A stretch of 64,000 bases of DNA from Nitrospira japonica (GTDB lineage: Bacteria; Nitrospirota; Thermodesulfovibrionia; Thermodesulfovibrionales; SM23-35), in the NCBI GenBank assembly GCA_020725385.1, contig DYFC01000060.1, positions 1-64,000 on the forward strand, read 5' to 3'. A program made the position numbers and the translations under genes. The notes under the pieces are model-generated. The model was not told the DNA's origin. It was given only the letters and a program-made list of their open reading frames with translations, and ran no database searches. Shown here piece by piece: positions 41,323 through 50,419 of this stretch (positions are counted from its first letter, which is position 1; each line of letters starts with the position of its first letter).

Positions 41323-41565
41323 TGTCATTCTCTGGCCCTCTGGGCAAGCAAGAGGATGAACTTGAGCAGAGAATCCATTAGTTACCTGTCATACCGCGAC
41401 TTGATCATGGTATCCAGAAAGCTTAATTTCTGGATTCCCCGATTAAATCGGGGAATGACTCTTTTTTCTGTCATTCTCGGGCTTGACACGAGAATCCAGA
41501 AGATTTAAATAATGATTCCCCGATTCCGCCACAAAAACGGGGGGCAGGCAAGTATGGGAATGACA
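41323..41565. repeat. Cluster of GTCATTC...GAATCCAG palindromic (REP-like) units
   Basis: GTCATTCTCGGGCTTGACACGAGAATCCAG, CCAGAAA/TTTCTGG, GATTCCCCGATTAAATCGGGGAATGAC; related fragments near 14411-14465. Confidence 0.65.
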
Positions 41566-41686
41566 GTGTGTCTATTTATTCAGCAACTTTTTTGGAGAAG
41601 AATCTTATTTTTTTAATCTTGCTATTGACTCTCTTTTTATCTATAATGATATGTTTTTAGATTAATTTTTACAGGAGGTATCAGTT

Positions 41687-42271
41687 ATGAAAAAGGCATT
41701 TTGGAAATTTGGTATGGTTTTATTTGTATTAACAGTCTCTTTAATTTTCGCATGTTCCAAGCCGCCTACGGAAGAAATGGCAAAAGCTGAGAAAGCTGTT
41801 GCAGATGCGAAAGCAAAAGAAGCTGATTTATACGTTCCTGATATTTTTGCAAAAGCTCAGGATGAGATGAAAAAAGCTAATGATTTTGTTGCTGCAAAAA
41901 AATATAAAGAGGCTAAAACAGCGGCTCTCGAGGTTGTAAAATTAGCACAAGAATCTGTTACACTCATCGAACAAAACAAACAGAAGATGAAGGAAGAGCT
42001 TGAAAAAATGCTTCCTGATGTACAAAAAGCACTTGATGAAACAAAATCTGCTGCAACAGCAGCTATAAAAAAGAAAGCTGTATCATCAAAAGAAGAACTT
42101 CAATCTACAATTGGTAAACTTGAGCTTGATATGACATCCGTGAAAGAGCAACTTCAGGCAGGTAAAATCAGGCAGGCAAGCGATCTGGCCAGGACACTTT
42201 CAGAGGAGATAAAAGCTCAAAGACAAAACCTTGCCGATTTGATGGCACAACAAAAACCGGCAAAGAAATAA
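41687..42271 (+). CDS. DUF4398-like lipoprotein, helical
   Basis: Lipobox SLIFAC|S, KAEKAVADAKAKEADLYVPDIFAKAQDEM. Confidence 0.75.
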   Translation: MKKAFWKFGMVLFVLTVSLIFACSKPPTEEMAKAEKAVADAKAKEADLYVPDIFAKAQDEMKKANDFVAAKKYKEAKTAALEVVKLAQESVTLIEQNKQKMKEELEKMLPDVQKALDETKSAATAAIKKKAVSSKEELQSTIGKLELDMTSVKEQLQAGKIRQASDLARTLSEEIKAQRQNLADLMAQQKPAKK

Positions 42272-42291
42272 ACTTATTTTTTGCTAATTCT

Positions 42292-42329
42292 TAACAAAGG
42301 GGTGAATATAATCTGTAACCCCTTTGTTA
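42292..42329 (+). terminator. Hairpin downstream of the lipoprotein gene
   Basis: TAACAAAGGGGT / ACCCCTTTGTTA perfect 12-bp arms; weak T tail. Confidence 0.6.
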
Positions 42330-42411
42330 GTTTTGGCAAAGAATTTTTTGTATTCACGGAATCTATCAAAAGGAATTAAGGAATATTATTAATCCGTAAA
42401 TTTATAAGAAC

Positions 42412-42723
42412 CTATTCAGATTTTATAGCTTTTTGTAGAATTTCAACAGATGGGACATTCGAGAGTCTTCCTGACTCATCAACGAACATTCTTCAGTTAA
42501 ATCCTGCATTACCTAATGGTTGTAATTCTTTGCCATTTATGAAAATTGATGGCGAACCAGAGACTTTTAATGATATGGCTTCCTCCTGAGTAATTCTATG
42601 AAATTTGAGATCAGCCTGTTTATTTTCTTTTTCAATCGCAAGAATAATATTTGTTTTTAAAGCCTCTTCTGTTGGACAGTTTGATGAAAAGTAACAGTCT
42701 ATTTTTAGTCTCTCTTTATTCAT
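42412..42723 (-). CDS. Candidate selenoprotein: thioredoxin-like mini-protein with in-frame UGA
   Basis: MNKERLKIDCYFSSNCPTEEALKTN...VSGSPSIFINGKELQPLGNAGFN-U-RMFVDESGRLSNVPSVEILQKAIKSE; UGA at 42495-42493, true stop TAG 42414-42412; starts at an ATGA overlap with the upstream gene. Confidence 0.68.
42455..42489 (-). promoter_or_regulatory. Bacterial SECIS-like stem-loop downstream of the in-frame UGA
   Basis: AUGUUCG-UUGAU-GAGUC-AGGAA-GACUC-U-CGAAUGU: 7-bp lower stem (two G-U), internal loop, 5-bp upper stem, apical loop AGGAA 20 nt after the UGA. Confidence 0.6.
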
Positions 42724-44426
42724 TCTTTGGATTTTACCGTTTCATTATCGCCTAAAGCTCTATAACAGGCTTCTGAGTAGCTTAAGGCAGTCTGTGAATC
42801 TGGAAAAGCCTGAAAACATTTGAGCGCATCTTCAAATTTGCCAATATTCATATAGCTTATTCCAAGACATGTGGCAATATGTTCGCTTTCAGGATAATGT
42901 TTTCTTGCTTCTTCAAGAATAGTAATTGACTCCATATATTCTCTATTCTTTTGCTTTATAATTCCTAATCCGAGAAATGCCCGGTGATCTGGAAAATATG
43001 ATAAAGCTTTAAAGAAAAGTGTTTCAGCAATTTTTTCTTTATCGGGTATCTCTTTTATATTTGCATAATCTCCATGACTAAATGTCATAGCAAGCCTTGA
43101 GAGAAAATCAGCATGATATTTATATAAATCGCTCTTGTCAACAAGGTTAATCGAACTCGCATTTTCAGGCAGGCTTTTATAAAATTCTGTTCTAAGTTTG
43201 TTTCCATAAGAAAGTATTTTTTCTTTCGAAAGGCTGCTGTCGGTCTCAAAATACATTATATCTTCTATTTTTTTCAGCCATATATCATCTCCTGTTTTGT
43301 TTCTACTCTGGAAGTCTTCGTAAAGAGCAGTGCCCGGAAAAATATCGAGAATATAAAATATTGAATTGAGTGGTTTAATTTCTTTTATTAAAGTTATAGT
43401 TTCATCGATGGTTTCTTCAGTTTCTCCGGGAGAACCATATATAAAATAAGCACGGGGTAAAATACCATATTTAACTGTCAAAGAAAATGCTCTCTTTATA
43501 TCATCTGTCTTTATGTTTTTGTTAAGAACGTGTCTGATTTTTTCAGAGCCGCTTTCAATACCGTAGCTTATTTGAATACAGCCGGCTTTTCTCATCCAGT
43601 AAAGCATTTCATCGTTTACTAAATTCACACGTGATATAGCAAACCAGTTTATTTTTAAATCTCTTTCAATTATATTTTTACAAATCTCAATTACACGATC
43701 TTCTCTCATTGTAAAAGTGTCATCAGAAACATAAAAAAAAGAGACACCTTTTTTGTTTAATAATTCTAATTGTTCAACAAAATATTCAGGAGAGTGAAAC
43801 CTGACCCTTCTTCCCCAGAATTTTGGTGAACCACAAAAGGCGCAATTAGAAGGACAACCACGTGATGAAATCAAATGTTGGAATATAAAATATTTTGCAG
43901 GCATTGGTAGATTATCAATATTTTCTATAAAATCTGAAGATCCGGTCTTAAATAATTTTCCATCTCTAATAAAGGCTATGCCTTTATTAGAACTAATTCT
44001 TTCTTCTTCTTTTCTATCAATGTATTGAATGAGATTTAAAAATGTATATTCTCCTTCACCAAGAACAATATAGTCTATTTGTTTGAAATTTCTAAGAAGG
44101 TGTTCCCACAAAAAAGTTGCTCCAATTCCTCCAAAAACAATCTTGACATTGTTCAATGTTTTTTTGGCAATCTTTGCAATCTCAATGGCACCCCATCTAT
44201 TAGCATTGACAATGGAAAAACCAATTACATCAGGGCTTTTTTCTTTGAATACTTTTCTGATTTCAAAAGAATTCTTATTAAAATTATGCCAGTTTAGAAT
44301 TTCAACATCATATCCATTTTGTTTGAGTAATGCACCAATATAGTATAAACCTATCGGTACAACACTAACGTCTTCAGCATGAATTCTCTGGTCCAGAAAA
44401 TAAGGATAAATTAGCAATACTTTCAT
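42720..44426 (-). CDS. B12-binding radical SAM protein with C-terminal TPR repeats
   Basis: N-terminal B12-binding-like domain, SSRGCPSNCAFCGSPKFWGRRVRF (CxxxCxxC), C-terminal TPRs. Confidence 0.9.
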   Translation of the reverse strand: MKVLLIYPYFLDQRIHAEDVSVVPIGLYYIGALLKQNGYDVEILNWHNFNKNSFEIRKVFKEKSPDVIGFSIVNANRWGAIEIAKIAKKTLNNVKIVFGGIGATFLWEHLLRNFKQIDYIVLGEGEYTFLNLIQYIDRKEEERISSNKGIAFIRDGKLFKTGSSDFIENIDNLPMPAKYFIFQHLISSRGCPSNCAFCGSPKFWGRRVRFHSPEYFVEQLELLNKKGVSFFYVSDDTFTMREDRVIEICKNIIERDLKINWFAISRVNLVNDEMLYWMRKAGCIQISYGIESGSEKIRHVLNKNIKTDDIKRAFSLTVKYGILPRAYFIYGSPGETEETIDETITLIKEIKPLNSIFYILDIFPGTALYEDFQSRNKTGDDIWLKKIEDIMYFETDSSLSKEKILSYGNKLRTEFYKSLPENASSINLVDKSDLYKYHADFLSRLAMTFSHGDYANIKEIPDKEKIAETLFFKALSYFPDHRAFLGLGIIKQKNREYMESITILEEARKHYPESEHIATCLGISYMNIGKFEDALKCFQAFPDSQTALSYSEACYRALGDNETVKSKE

Positions 44427-44464
44427 TACTTGCTCTATATTCTTAGCTCTTTGCTCTTCGCTTT

Positions 44465-44941
44465 TTAAAACCTTAAAGTCGCTTTTAATCTTTTAGGATG
44501 CAACAAAAGATCAAGACCTGCATTTGCATTAGGCACGTGAATATTAGATGCCATGATTGCTTCAACAGCACAGCCTTCTCCCTCGGAAACCGAGATACCG
44601 ATTTTTGCTGACTTCAACATTTTTCTGTCATTATTACCATTTCCGAAAGCAACAACAGTTTCGGTCCCGAGGTTTTTTATATATTCTTCTTTCTGAATGT
44701 CATGTCTTTTACCTTTAAGAATATATATTGTGCATTTAATGCCTTCAAGCTCTTTTCTTGCTTTTCCAAAAGTATCGGCAGTAAGAATATGCACTTTGAG
44801 AAATTTTGAGATTTCGTTTAATTGAGTTCTAACACCAGGTAATAGTACACCGTTTACTGAAAGAGTTCCTGTAAAATCAGAAACAAGATGTTCAAGTTTA
44901 ACCAGACCAAATCCCGGTATTTTAAGCTTAAACATAACCAC
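44465..44941 (-). CDS. HAD-family hydrolase (soluble P-type ATPase-like)
   Basis: DFTGTLSVNGVLLPGVR, TADTFGKA, VAFGNGNNDRKML. Confidence 0.85.
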   Translation of the reverse strand: MVMFKLKIPGFGLVKLEHLVSDFTGTLSVNGVLLPGVRTQLNEISKFLKVHILTADTFGKARKELEGIKCTIYILKGKRHDIQKEEYIKNLGTETVVAFGNGNNDRKMLKSAKIGISVSEGEGCAVEAIMASNIHVPNANAGLDLLLHPKRLKATLRF

Positions 44942-45012
44942 CTCCTTGAAAATAAATTACAATTCAATTATATATAATGTGGTAATATTTTTGTATTAAC
45001 CGGACTGTTAGT

Positions 45013-45075
45013 TTGAACCGCTTGAACCGTTTAAACCATGTAATCTATGTAAACCGTGTGAACTATTTGAACAAG
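45013..45075. repeat. Degenerate tandem repeat of about 9 nt
   Basis: ttgaaccgc ttgaaccgt ttaaaccatg taatctatg taaaccgtg tgaactatt tgaacaag. Confidence 0.6.
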
Positions 45076-45108
45076 TCTTTGTTTTTCGGCAAGTTTATAT
45101 TTCATGTA

Positions 45109-46302
45109 TTACTTTTTACGATTATTTATGACAATAATGAATATGATAAAAAACCCGGCAGATAAACTTGCTGTTATCGAGCCAAAATAAAAGGTTGCTG
45201 AGGGTGAAATCTTATCCCATAACCACCCCCCTATAAAACTTGCCGGAAACATGGCTAAACCGATTGCAGTATTATAAACTCCAAATGCTGTTGCCTTAAA
45301 ATCAGGCGGGATAATTGTTGCAAGAAAAGCTTTCTGTATTCCTTCTGTAAGTCCCATAAAAAGCCCGTAAAAACCGAATAATAACCATATGGTACTTGTG
45401 TCTTTAGCCACTGCAAAACCATAATAGAGCATAGCAAAGAGAATGAATCCGATTAGTATCACTCTTTTTCTTCCGAACCTGTCTGCTGCTATTCCTGCTG
45501 GAATTGCAGATAAAGAATATATGAGATTGAACATAAGATATACAACAGGAATCATGAGGGCTGAAATCCCTATTTGTTGGGCTCTGAGAATAAGGAATAC
45601 GTCACTTGAATTTCCCAAAGCAAACAAGGTTGCTATTGCCACAAAAAATTTAAACTTCCAGTCAAAATGTTTAAGAGTCAGTTTCGGCCTTTCTGAGGGC
45701 ATTTTAATAGCTTGCTTCTTTTCCTTGATAAATAAGATTATCAACAATACAGCTATTGCTCCGGGAATCATAGAGAGCCAGAATACCCATCTATAATTGT
45801 TTGAAAAAATACCCAGCAAAAAAAATGCAAGAGCTGGTCCAATTACAGCACCCATTGTATCCATCGAACGGTGAAAACCGAATGCTCTACCAAGATGTGT
45901 TTTTTCAGTTGACTCTGCAATAATAGCATCGCGTGGTGCCGTGCGTACCCCTTTGCCGAATCTGTCCATAAAACGAGAGCCCATTACATGGTGCCAACCT
46001 GTAGCAAGAGCAACAATAGGTCTGCTCAAAGTAGATATTCCGTATCCTGCAGCCATTAACCACTTCCGATTACCTATTCTGTCTGAAAACCATCCTGAAA
46101 ATACTTTCAATAAACTCGCGGTAGATTCTGCTATGCCTTCTATTAAACCTATAACAGATTTATTTACACCAAGCACATTAGCAAGAAATAATGGCACAAG
46201 TGGATATATCATCTCAGAACTGACATCCATAAAAAAACTGACGAGCCCTGCAATAAATACATTCTGTCCAAAACCAAAAAATTTTCTATTATCCTTTGTC
46301 AC
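45109..46302 (-). CDS. MFS transporter
   Basis: 12-TM pattern, FSGWFSDRIGNRKW, GKGVRTAPRDAIIAES. Confidence 0.88.
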   Translation of the reverse strand: MTKDNRKFFGFGQNVFIAGLVSFFMDVSSEMIYPLVPLFLANVLGVNKSVIGLIEGIAESTASLLKVFSGWFSDRIGNRKWLMAAGYGISTLSRPIVALATGWHHVMGSRFMDRFGKGVRTAPRDAIIAESTEKTHLGRAFGFHRSMDTMGAVIGPALAFFLLGIFSNNYRWVFWLSMIPGAIAVLLIILFIKEKKQAIKMPSERPKLTLKHFDWKFKFFVAIATLFALGNSSDVFLILRAQQIGISALMIPVVYLMFNLIYSLSAIPAGIAADRFGRKRVILIGFILFAMLYYGFAVAKDTSTIWLLFGFYGLFMGLTEGIQKAFLATIIPPDFKATAFGVYNTAIGLAMFPASFIGGWLWDKISPSATFYFGSITASLSAGFFIIFIIVINNRKK

Positions 46303-46322
46303 CTGTATTGTCCTTTCCTTAA

Positions 46323-46856
46323 CTATATATTTTTTTTCTGGCTCTTTTCATAAACCTTTTTTGAAAAATCATCAAACATCTTTTCACATTCTTTTATTTT
46401 CTCTATAGCCTGTTTTCTCAACGGAGCTTTTACTAAATCTCTTTTTTCAATTTTTTTCAACCAATGTTTTAACTTATCAAGTTCTTCTTCATTTTCTTCA
46501 ACCTCAGCGAAAATAAAATTCTTCCTTTCAATCTCAAACTTTATTTCTTTAAAAAAGTCTTCGCATTTTTCTATCACTTCCTGATATTCTTCATTTCTTG
46601 AGTCCATGAATACTTTAATGATTCTTTCTTCCTGTTTTTTATCTACTGCCTTACCTTCAACCAGCATCCCTTCACCCTTATATCCTTCGATTGTTTCGAC
46701 AAGTTTTTTTAGTTCATTTATATTTTCATTAGAATAAGGTATAACCCAGACTGTCTGATAATTTACAGCACCGAGCTTTTTTAATTGACGCCAGACGTAC
46801 ACCCTGGCTTTAGATGGCTCGGCCGGTAGACTATATGAAAAAAATAGCCATTTCAT
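46323..46856 (-). CDS. ChrB N-terminal-domain-like protein (possible regulator)
   Basis: MKWLFFSYSLPAEPSKARVYVWRQLKKLGAVNYQTVWVIPYSNENINELKKL; the longer tracked ORF (46323..47423) is the same frame running antiparallel to real MFS codons. Confidence 0.7.
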   Translation of the reverse strand: MKWLFFSYSLPAEPSKARVYVWRQLKKLGAVNYQTVWVIPYSNENINELKKLVETIEGYKGEGMLVEGKAVDKKQEERIIKVFMDSRNEEYQEVIEKCEDFFKEIKFEIERKNFIFAEVEENEEELDKLKHWLKKIEKRDLVKAPLRKQAIEKIKECEKMFDDFSKKVYEKSQKKNI

Positions 46857-46875
46857 GTAACTATTGTTACATGAA
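46852..46875. promoter_or_regulatory. Palindromic operator, copy 1
   Basis: TTCATGTAAC-TATT-GTTACATGAA, 10-bp perfect arms, overlaps the start codon of the ChrB-like gene. Confidence 0.7.
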
Positions 46876-46888
46876 TATCTCTTCGAAG

Positions 46889-48100
46889 TCAATGCAGTAT
46901 TGACCTGGTCTTTTTGACCATAAGGAGTAAGGGCACGGAGGCCAATTGAGCTGCTATAGAAAATGCGATCAGAAGTGGAATAGAAAAATCGTATAGGAAC
47001 CCTATCAATGCACTCCCCAGAAACCAAAACACACCATAACCTGTATTGAAGATGCCATAAGCAGAAGCACGCTTGTCGCGAGGTGCCATTCCAGCGACAG
47101 CTGCCCGCATGACTGATTCGTGGGCACCCATTCCTATGCCCCAAAGGGCCATGCCGGCAAGGCTCAGATAGAAGCCTCCCAGGAATACCAAAGGTGCAAA
47201 GAATGAGGATAATAGAACTGCTATAATAACTATCGGTATGCCTTTTCGATCGAAAATTCGACCGAATACCAGAGCAGCAATAGCTGCAGTTCCCATTGAG
47301 ACAGAGTAAAAAATAGGGATCCAGTTTCCGGGAACTACCAATGTCTTTTGAAAATGGTAGGCGATAACAGGAAAATCCGCATACCCTGCGGCAATTAAGG
47401 CCATTGCTGTAAGATAAATCCAATAGACTCTGGGCAGTCCTTTTGTCTCGACTTCCGGCTTGGTCGCCTCCAGGTCACGGGGATGTGGATAAAGGAAACG
47501 CGCAAAGATAAGAACACCTATTGTAAGGAGTGCTGGTATCAACAAAAATGCAAACCCCATCTGATAAGTCCCCTTGAAATAAAGCACAGCCGCAACTATC
47601 AGGGGACCAAGCATTGCACCGGTTGTGTCCATGGCTTCGTGCAATCCGAATCCCCAGCCCCTTCCTATTTCATGAGTGGCATGCGAGAGCATCGCGTCGC
47701 GAACCGGGTTACGTATTGCTTTTCCAGCCCTTTCTGCAATGATGAAAAAAGCTGCCACTTCCCAGCGGCCTGCCAGTGCCATGGCAGGCACAGCCAGCAT
47801 ATTGATTAAGTAGCCAATGATAGTAATAGTCCAGTATTTCGCAGTCTTGTCGGTGACATAACCGGAGACAAGACGAAGCGCATATCCGACTAACTCCCCA
47901 AACCCTGAAACTATTCCCACTATGGTGGCATTTGCTCCAAGGAAGGCGAGGAACGGGCCGTAAATGCTTCGTGCTCCTTCGTGTGTCATATCTGCAAAGA
48001 GGCTAACAATACCAAGCAAAACTATGAACAGCACGGTAGATCGCTTGGTTGTTACTATAGGATGTATTCTTTCGTCCGAAACAACGTTTTGTTTATCCAT
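46889..48100 (-). CDS. MFS transporter
   Basis: 12-TM pattern, GKAIRNPVRDAMLSHA, GFGLHEAMDTTGAMLGPL; visibly more GC-rich than neighbours. Confidence 0.88.
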   Translation of the reverse strand: MDKQNVVSDERIHPIVTTKRSTVLFIVLLGIVSLFADMTHEGARSIYGPFLAFLGANATIVGIVSGFGELVGYALRLVSGYVTDKTAKYWTITIIGYLINMLAVPAMALAGRWEVAAFFIIAERAGKAIRNPVRDAMLSHATHEIGRGWGFGLHEAMDTTGAMLGPLIVAAVLYFKGTYQMGFAFLLIPALLTIGVLIFARFLYPHPRDLEATKPEVETKGLPRVYWIYLTAMALIAAGYADFPVIAYHFQKTLVVPGNWIPIFYSVSMGTAAIAALVFGRIFDRKGIPIVIIAVLLSSFFAPLVFLGGFYLSLAGMALWGIGMGAHESVMRAAVAGMAPRDKRASAYGIFNTGYGVFWFLGSALIGFLYDFSIPLLIAFSIAAQLASVPLLLMVKKTRSILH

Positions 48101-48248
48101 AATGCACTCCTTTTCATCAGCTTCTTAAAAATAATGTACATATAAAACACTCCACTGTATTACGTCGAACCCGGCTCTGACGGCGAGCCAACATAGCGAT
48201 CCGGATAACAGGGGAGAGTTGGGGCGATAATCTCATTGATGTTACATC

Positions 48249-49097
48249 CTATTTCACTACAAGCACAGGTTTTTCGCTGTATTCAACAACCCTTTGCGAG
48301 ACACTGCCCCAGAAAATAGCCTCTGTAAAACCTTTTCCATGAGAGCCCATTACAATCAATGAAACATCTTCTTCAGTGGCAATTTTGTTAATCTCAGCAT
48401 AAGGCTTGCCCTTGATAAGCTGCACCGATACCTTAAAACCTTGTGACTGGAACTCCTGCTCCAAGTTTGCTAATTTTTCTTTTATGCCAAGATCGAAATC
48501 TGTCTCCAGAACATGAACAACGATAATTTCAGAGGCTCCTACTTTATGAAGTGTAGGGATATATTGTTTAGCGCGCTCTGCACTCGAAGACCAATCAGTG
48601 GGATAGAGTATCTTTCTGAACATATTGGTACAATATTGTTCGGTGGTCTCACCTGCTGTTTCTTTTAGAACATGGTATTTTGCCACCAGAACAGGAACCG
48701 CTGATTTTCTTATAATGCGGTCTGTTGTGGAGCCGACAAAAAGTTCTCCAAGAATATCCCTCTTCTGCCTGCCTGCAACAATGAGGGATACATCTTCTTC
48801 ATTTGCTGCCTTCAATATTTCAGAAACCAGTGAGCCCTCGACAATTTTTGTCTTGACAGCAACACCTTCGGTTTCCAGATATTCCGCAAATCTATTAATT
48901 TCTTTCTGAGCTTTATCGCGGATTCGATCGAAATCAATCGGAAACCCTGAATCCCTTATTATAAAAAGAGCTTCTGTTTCTATAACATTCATAAGAATGA
49001 CCTCTTCCAGACCAGCTGCTTTCAAACACGTCAAATTTTTCAGTATCGGCAATGCAAATTCTTCAAATTTTGTTGGATAGAGAATTTTCTTAAACAT
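48249..49097 (-). CDS. Tandem universal stress protein (two Usp domains)
   Basis: MFKKILYPTKFEEFALPIL and MFRKILYPTDWSSSAERA; GSHGKGFTEAIFWGSVSQRVVEYSEKPVLVV. Confidence 0.9.
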   Translation of the reverse strand: MFKKILYPTKFEEFALPILKNLTCLKAAGLEEVILMNVIETEALFIIRDSGFPIDFDRIRDKAQKEINRFAEYLETEGVAVKTKIVEGSLVSEILKAANEEDVSLIVAGRQKRDILGELFVGSTTDRIIRKSAVPVLVAKYHVLKETAGETTEQYCTNMFRKILYPTDWSSSAERAKQYIPTLHKVGASEIIVVHVLETDFDLGIKEKLANLEQEFQSQGFKVSVQLIKGKPYAEINKIATEEDVSLIVMGSHGKGFTEAIFWGSVSQRVVEYSEKPVLVVK

Positions 49098-49121
49098 TTG
49101 TCTTCCTCCTCTTTGAAAATA

Positions 49122-50084
49122 TTATTTGACTCCCAGTAAAGGCGACAGCACTGAATATAAGACAAAAGCTACGACTGCTCCTATGAGGGGAGTTAGAAAC
49201 CACGATACAACGATCTCCTTTATAGTTTTCATGTTAATTGCATTAATGCCCCGCGATAATCCGGCGCCTGCTATTCCGCCTATCATTGCCTGATTCATAG
49301 AAGTAGGGTAGCCAAGAGAAGCAGCAATATGAGCAGTAATTCCCTGTGCCAACTGGGCACCAACAGCACTATTAATATCAAGTGAAACAATATGAAGGCC
49401 TACTTTTTCTAAAAGAGGGCGTCCCCATGTAAGAGCACCGATCGCCATGACAATGCCTCCGATAAAACCGGCCAGCATCTTTGACGGAATTGCACCTGTA
49501 CCAAAGAAGACACCTACTGCATTCCCTGTGTTGTTACAACCAAGAGTATAGGCAGCATAGCAGCATACGAGAAGGAGAAGGTATTTTTTAGCTTTATCAA
49601 ATTTCGTTAATGCTGATATATCCATAACCTTGGTCAGGATAAAACCAAGAATCGCCCCTACAATAGGTGTGCCTACCCATGTGATGGCCAGAGCAAGAAT
49701 AGTCGTTTCCCATTGGACTTGAGCTTTCATCCCTATTGCAGCGCCTACAACTGAAAAGATGGCCAACTGAGAGGTCGAAACCGGAAGTTTAAGCCAGGTA
49801 TTTGCAGCAGTCACAAGTGCTGCTGTGAGCATCATAATCATTGCCCCAAATATTGTCATATACTTTGCTTCAATAACTCCTGTACCGACTGTTTTGACAA
49901 CATTATGGCTTTCCAGAGTAGCACCCAGAAGTACAAAAATTGCGATCAGGATTGTTGCATTCCTTGGTTTGATAAGTTTCGCACCAAAAGCCGTTCCCAT
50001 TACCGCCCCTGTGTAATGTGATCCGATAGTCCATCCGAAAAAAAGCCCTGACAAAACCATGCCGATTAAATAAACCGTATCCAT
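49122..50084 (-). CDS. Inorganic phosphate (Pit family) transporter
   Basis: GSHYTGAVMGTAFGAKLI, VTAANTWLKLPVSTSQLAIFSVVGAAIG; ATG at 50084 has a good SD (GGGAGGTGAAAAGA). Confidence 0.88.
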   Translation of the reverse strand: MDTVYLIGMVLSGLFFGWTIGSHYTGAVMGTAFGAKLIKPRNATILIAIFVLLGATLESHNVVKTVGTGVIEAKYMTIFGAMIMMLTAALVTAANTWLKLPVSTSQLAIFSVVGAAIGMKAQVQWETTILALAITWVGTPIVGAILGFILTKVMDISALTKFDKAKKYLLLLVCCYAAYTLGCNNTGNAVGVFFGTGAIPSKMLAGFIGGIVMAIGALTWGRPLLEKVGLHIVSLDINSAVGAQLAQGITAHIAASLGYPTSMNQAMIGGIAGAGLSRGINAINMKTIKEIVVSWFLTPLIGAVVAFVLYSVLSPLLGVK

Positions 50085-50089
50085 TCTTT

Positions 50090-50206
50090 TCACCTCCCGC
50101 ATTTCTTTAGCTTCATTGATATGAAGCGAATTAAAATCAATCCAATATTCCAGCCTAATATAAATCCTGAAACAATAATTCCGATGAACAATATCATTTT
50201 TATCAT
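50090..50206 (-). CDS. Small single-TM protein (38 aa) upstream of pit
   Basis: MIKMILFIGIIVSGFILGWNIGLILIRFISMKLKKCGR*; absent from ORF list; ATG lies in operator copy 2. Confidence 0.5.
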   Translation of the reverse strand: MIKMILFIGIIVSGFILGWNIGLILIRFISMKLKKCGR

Positions 50207-50222
50207 GTAACTATTGTTACAT
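50203..50222. promoter_or_regulatory. Palindromic operator, copy 2
   Basis: TCATGTAACTATTGTTACAT, identical 20-mer to 46853-46872. Confidence 0.7.
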
Positions 50223-50419
50223 TTTATAATAATTTTTGTCAAGCTTTAAAATAGTTATTTATGTTACATTAAAAATTATTTAGATTTTTACAAGCTCCTC
50301 TTATTTGGTTAATAAAAGAAATGGGAATTTTTTATAACAGGAAACTGGTTAAAATATTCGTTTTATTTTTTTCAACTTATTGATATATACTATTTAAACT
50401 TAAAAAGGAGAAAGAATAT

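Noticed and set aside
41323-41565. CRISPR array
   Set aside because: Palindromic units are irregular in length and spacing, with no constant repeat-spacer periodicity and no cas genes.
42493-42723. Treating the 76-aa tracked ORF as complete, or as a simple pseudogene
   Set aside because: The coherent downstream frame, the expected Cys position at the UGA and the SECIS-like hairpin together favour recoding; pseudogene remains the fallback.
46857-47423. N-terminal part of the long tracked ORF 46323..47423
   Set aside because: It overlaps the MFS gene in another frame of the same strand with implausible Cys/Ser-rich sequence; only the last ~178 codons (from 46856) look like a real protein.
48130-48245. 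Hairpin-rich intergenic sequence (GGCTC..GAGCC, ATAACAGGG) between usp and MFS, considered as a riboswitch or homing-endonuclease site
   Set aside because: No recognisable aptamer consensus and only a partial I-SceI-like match.
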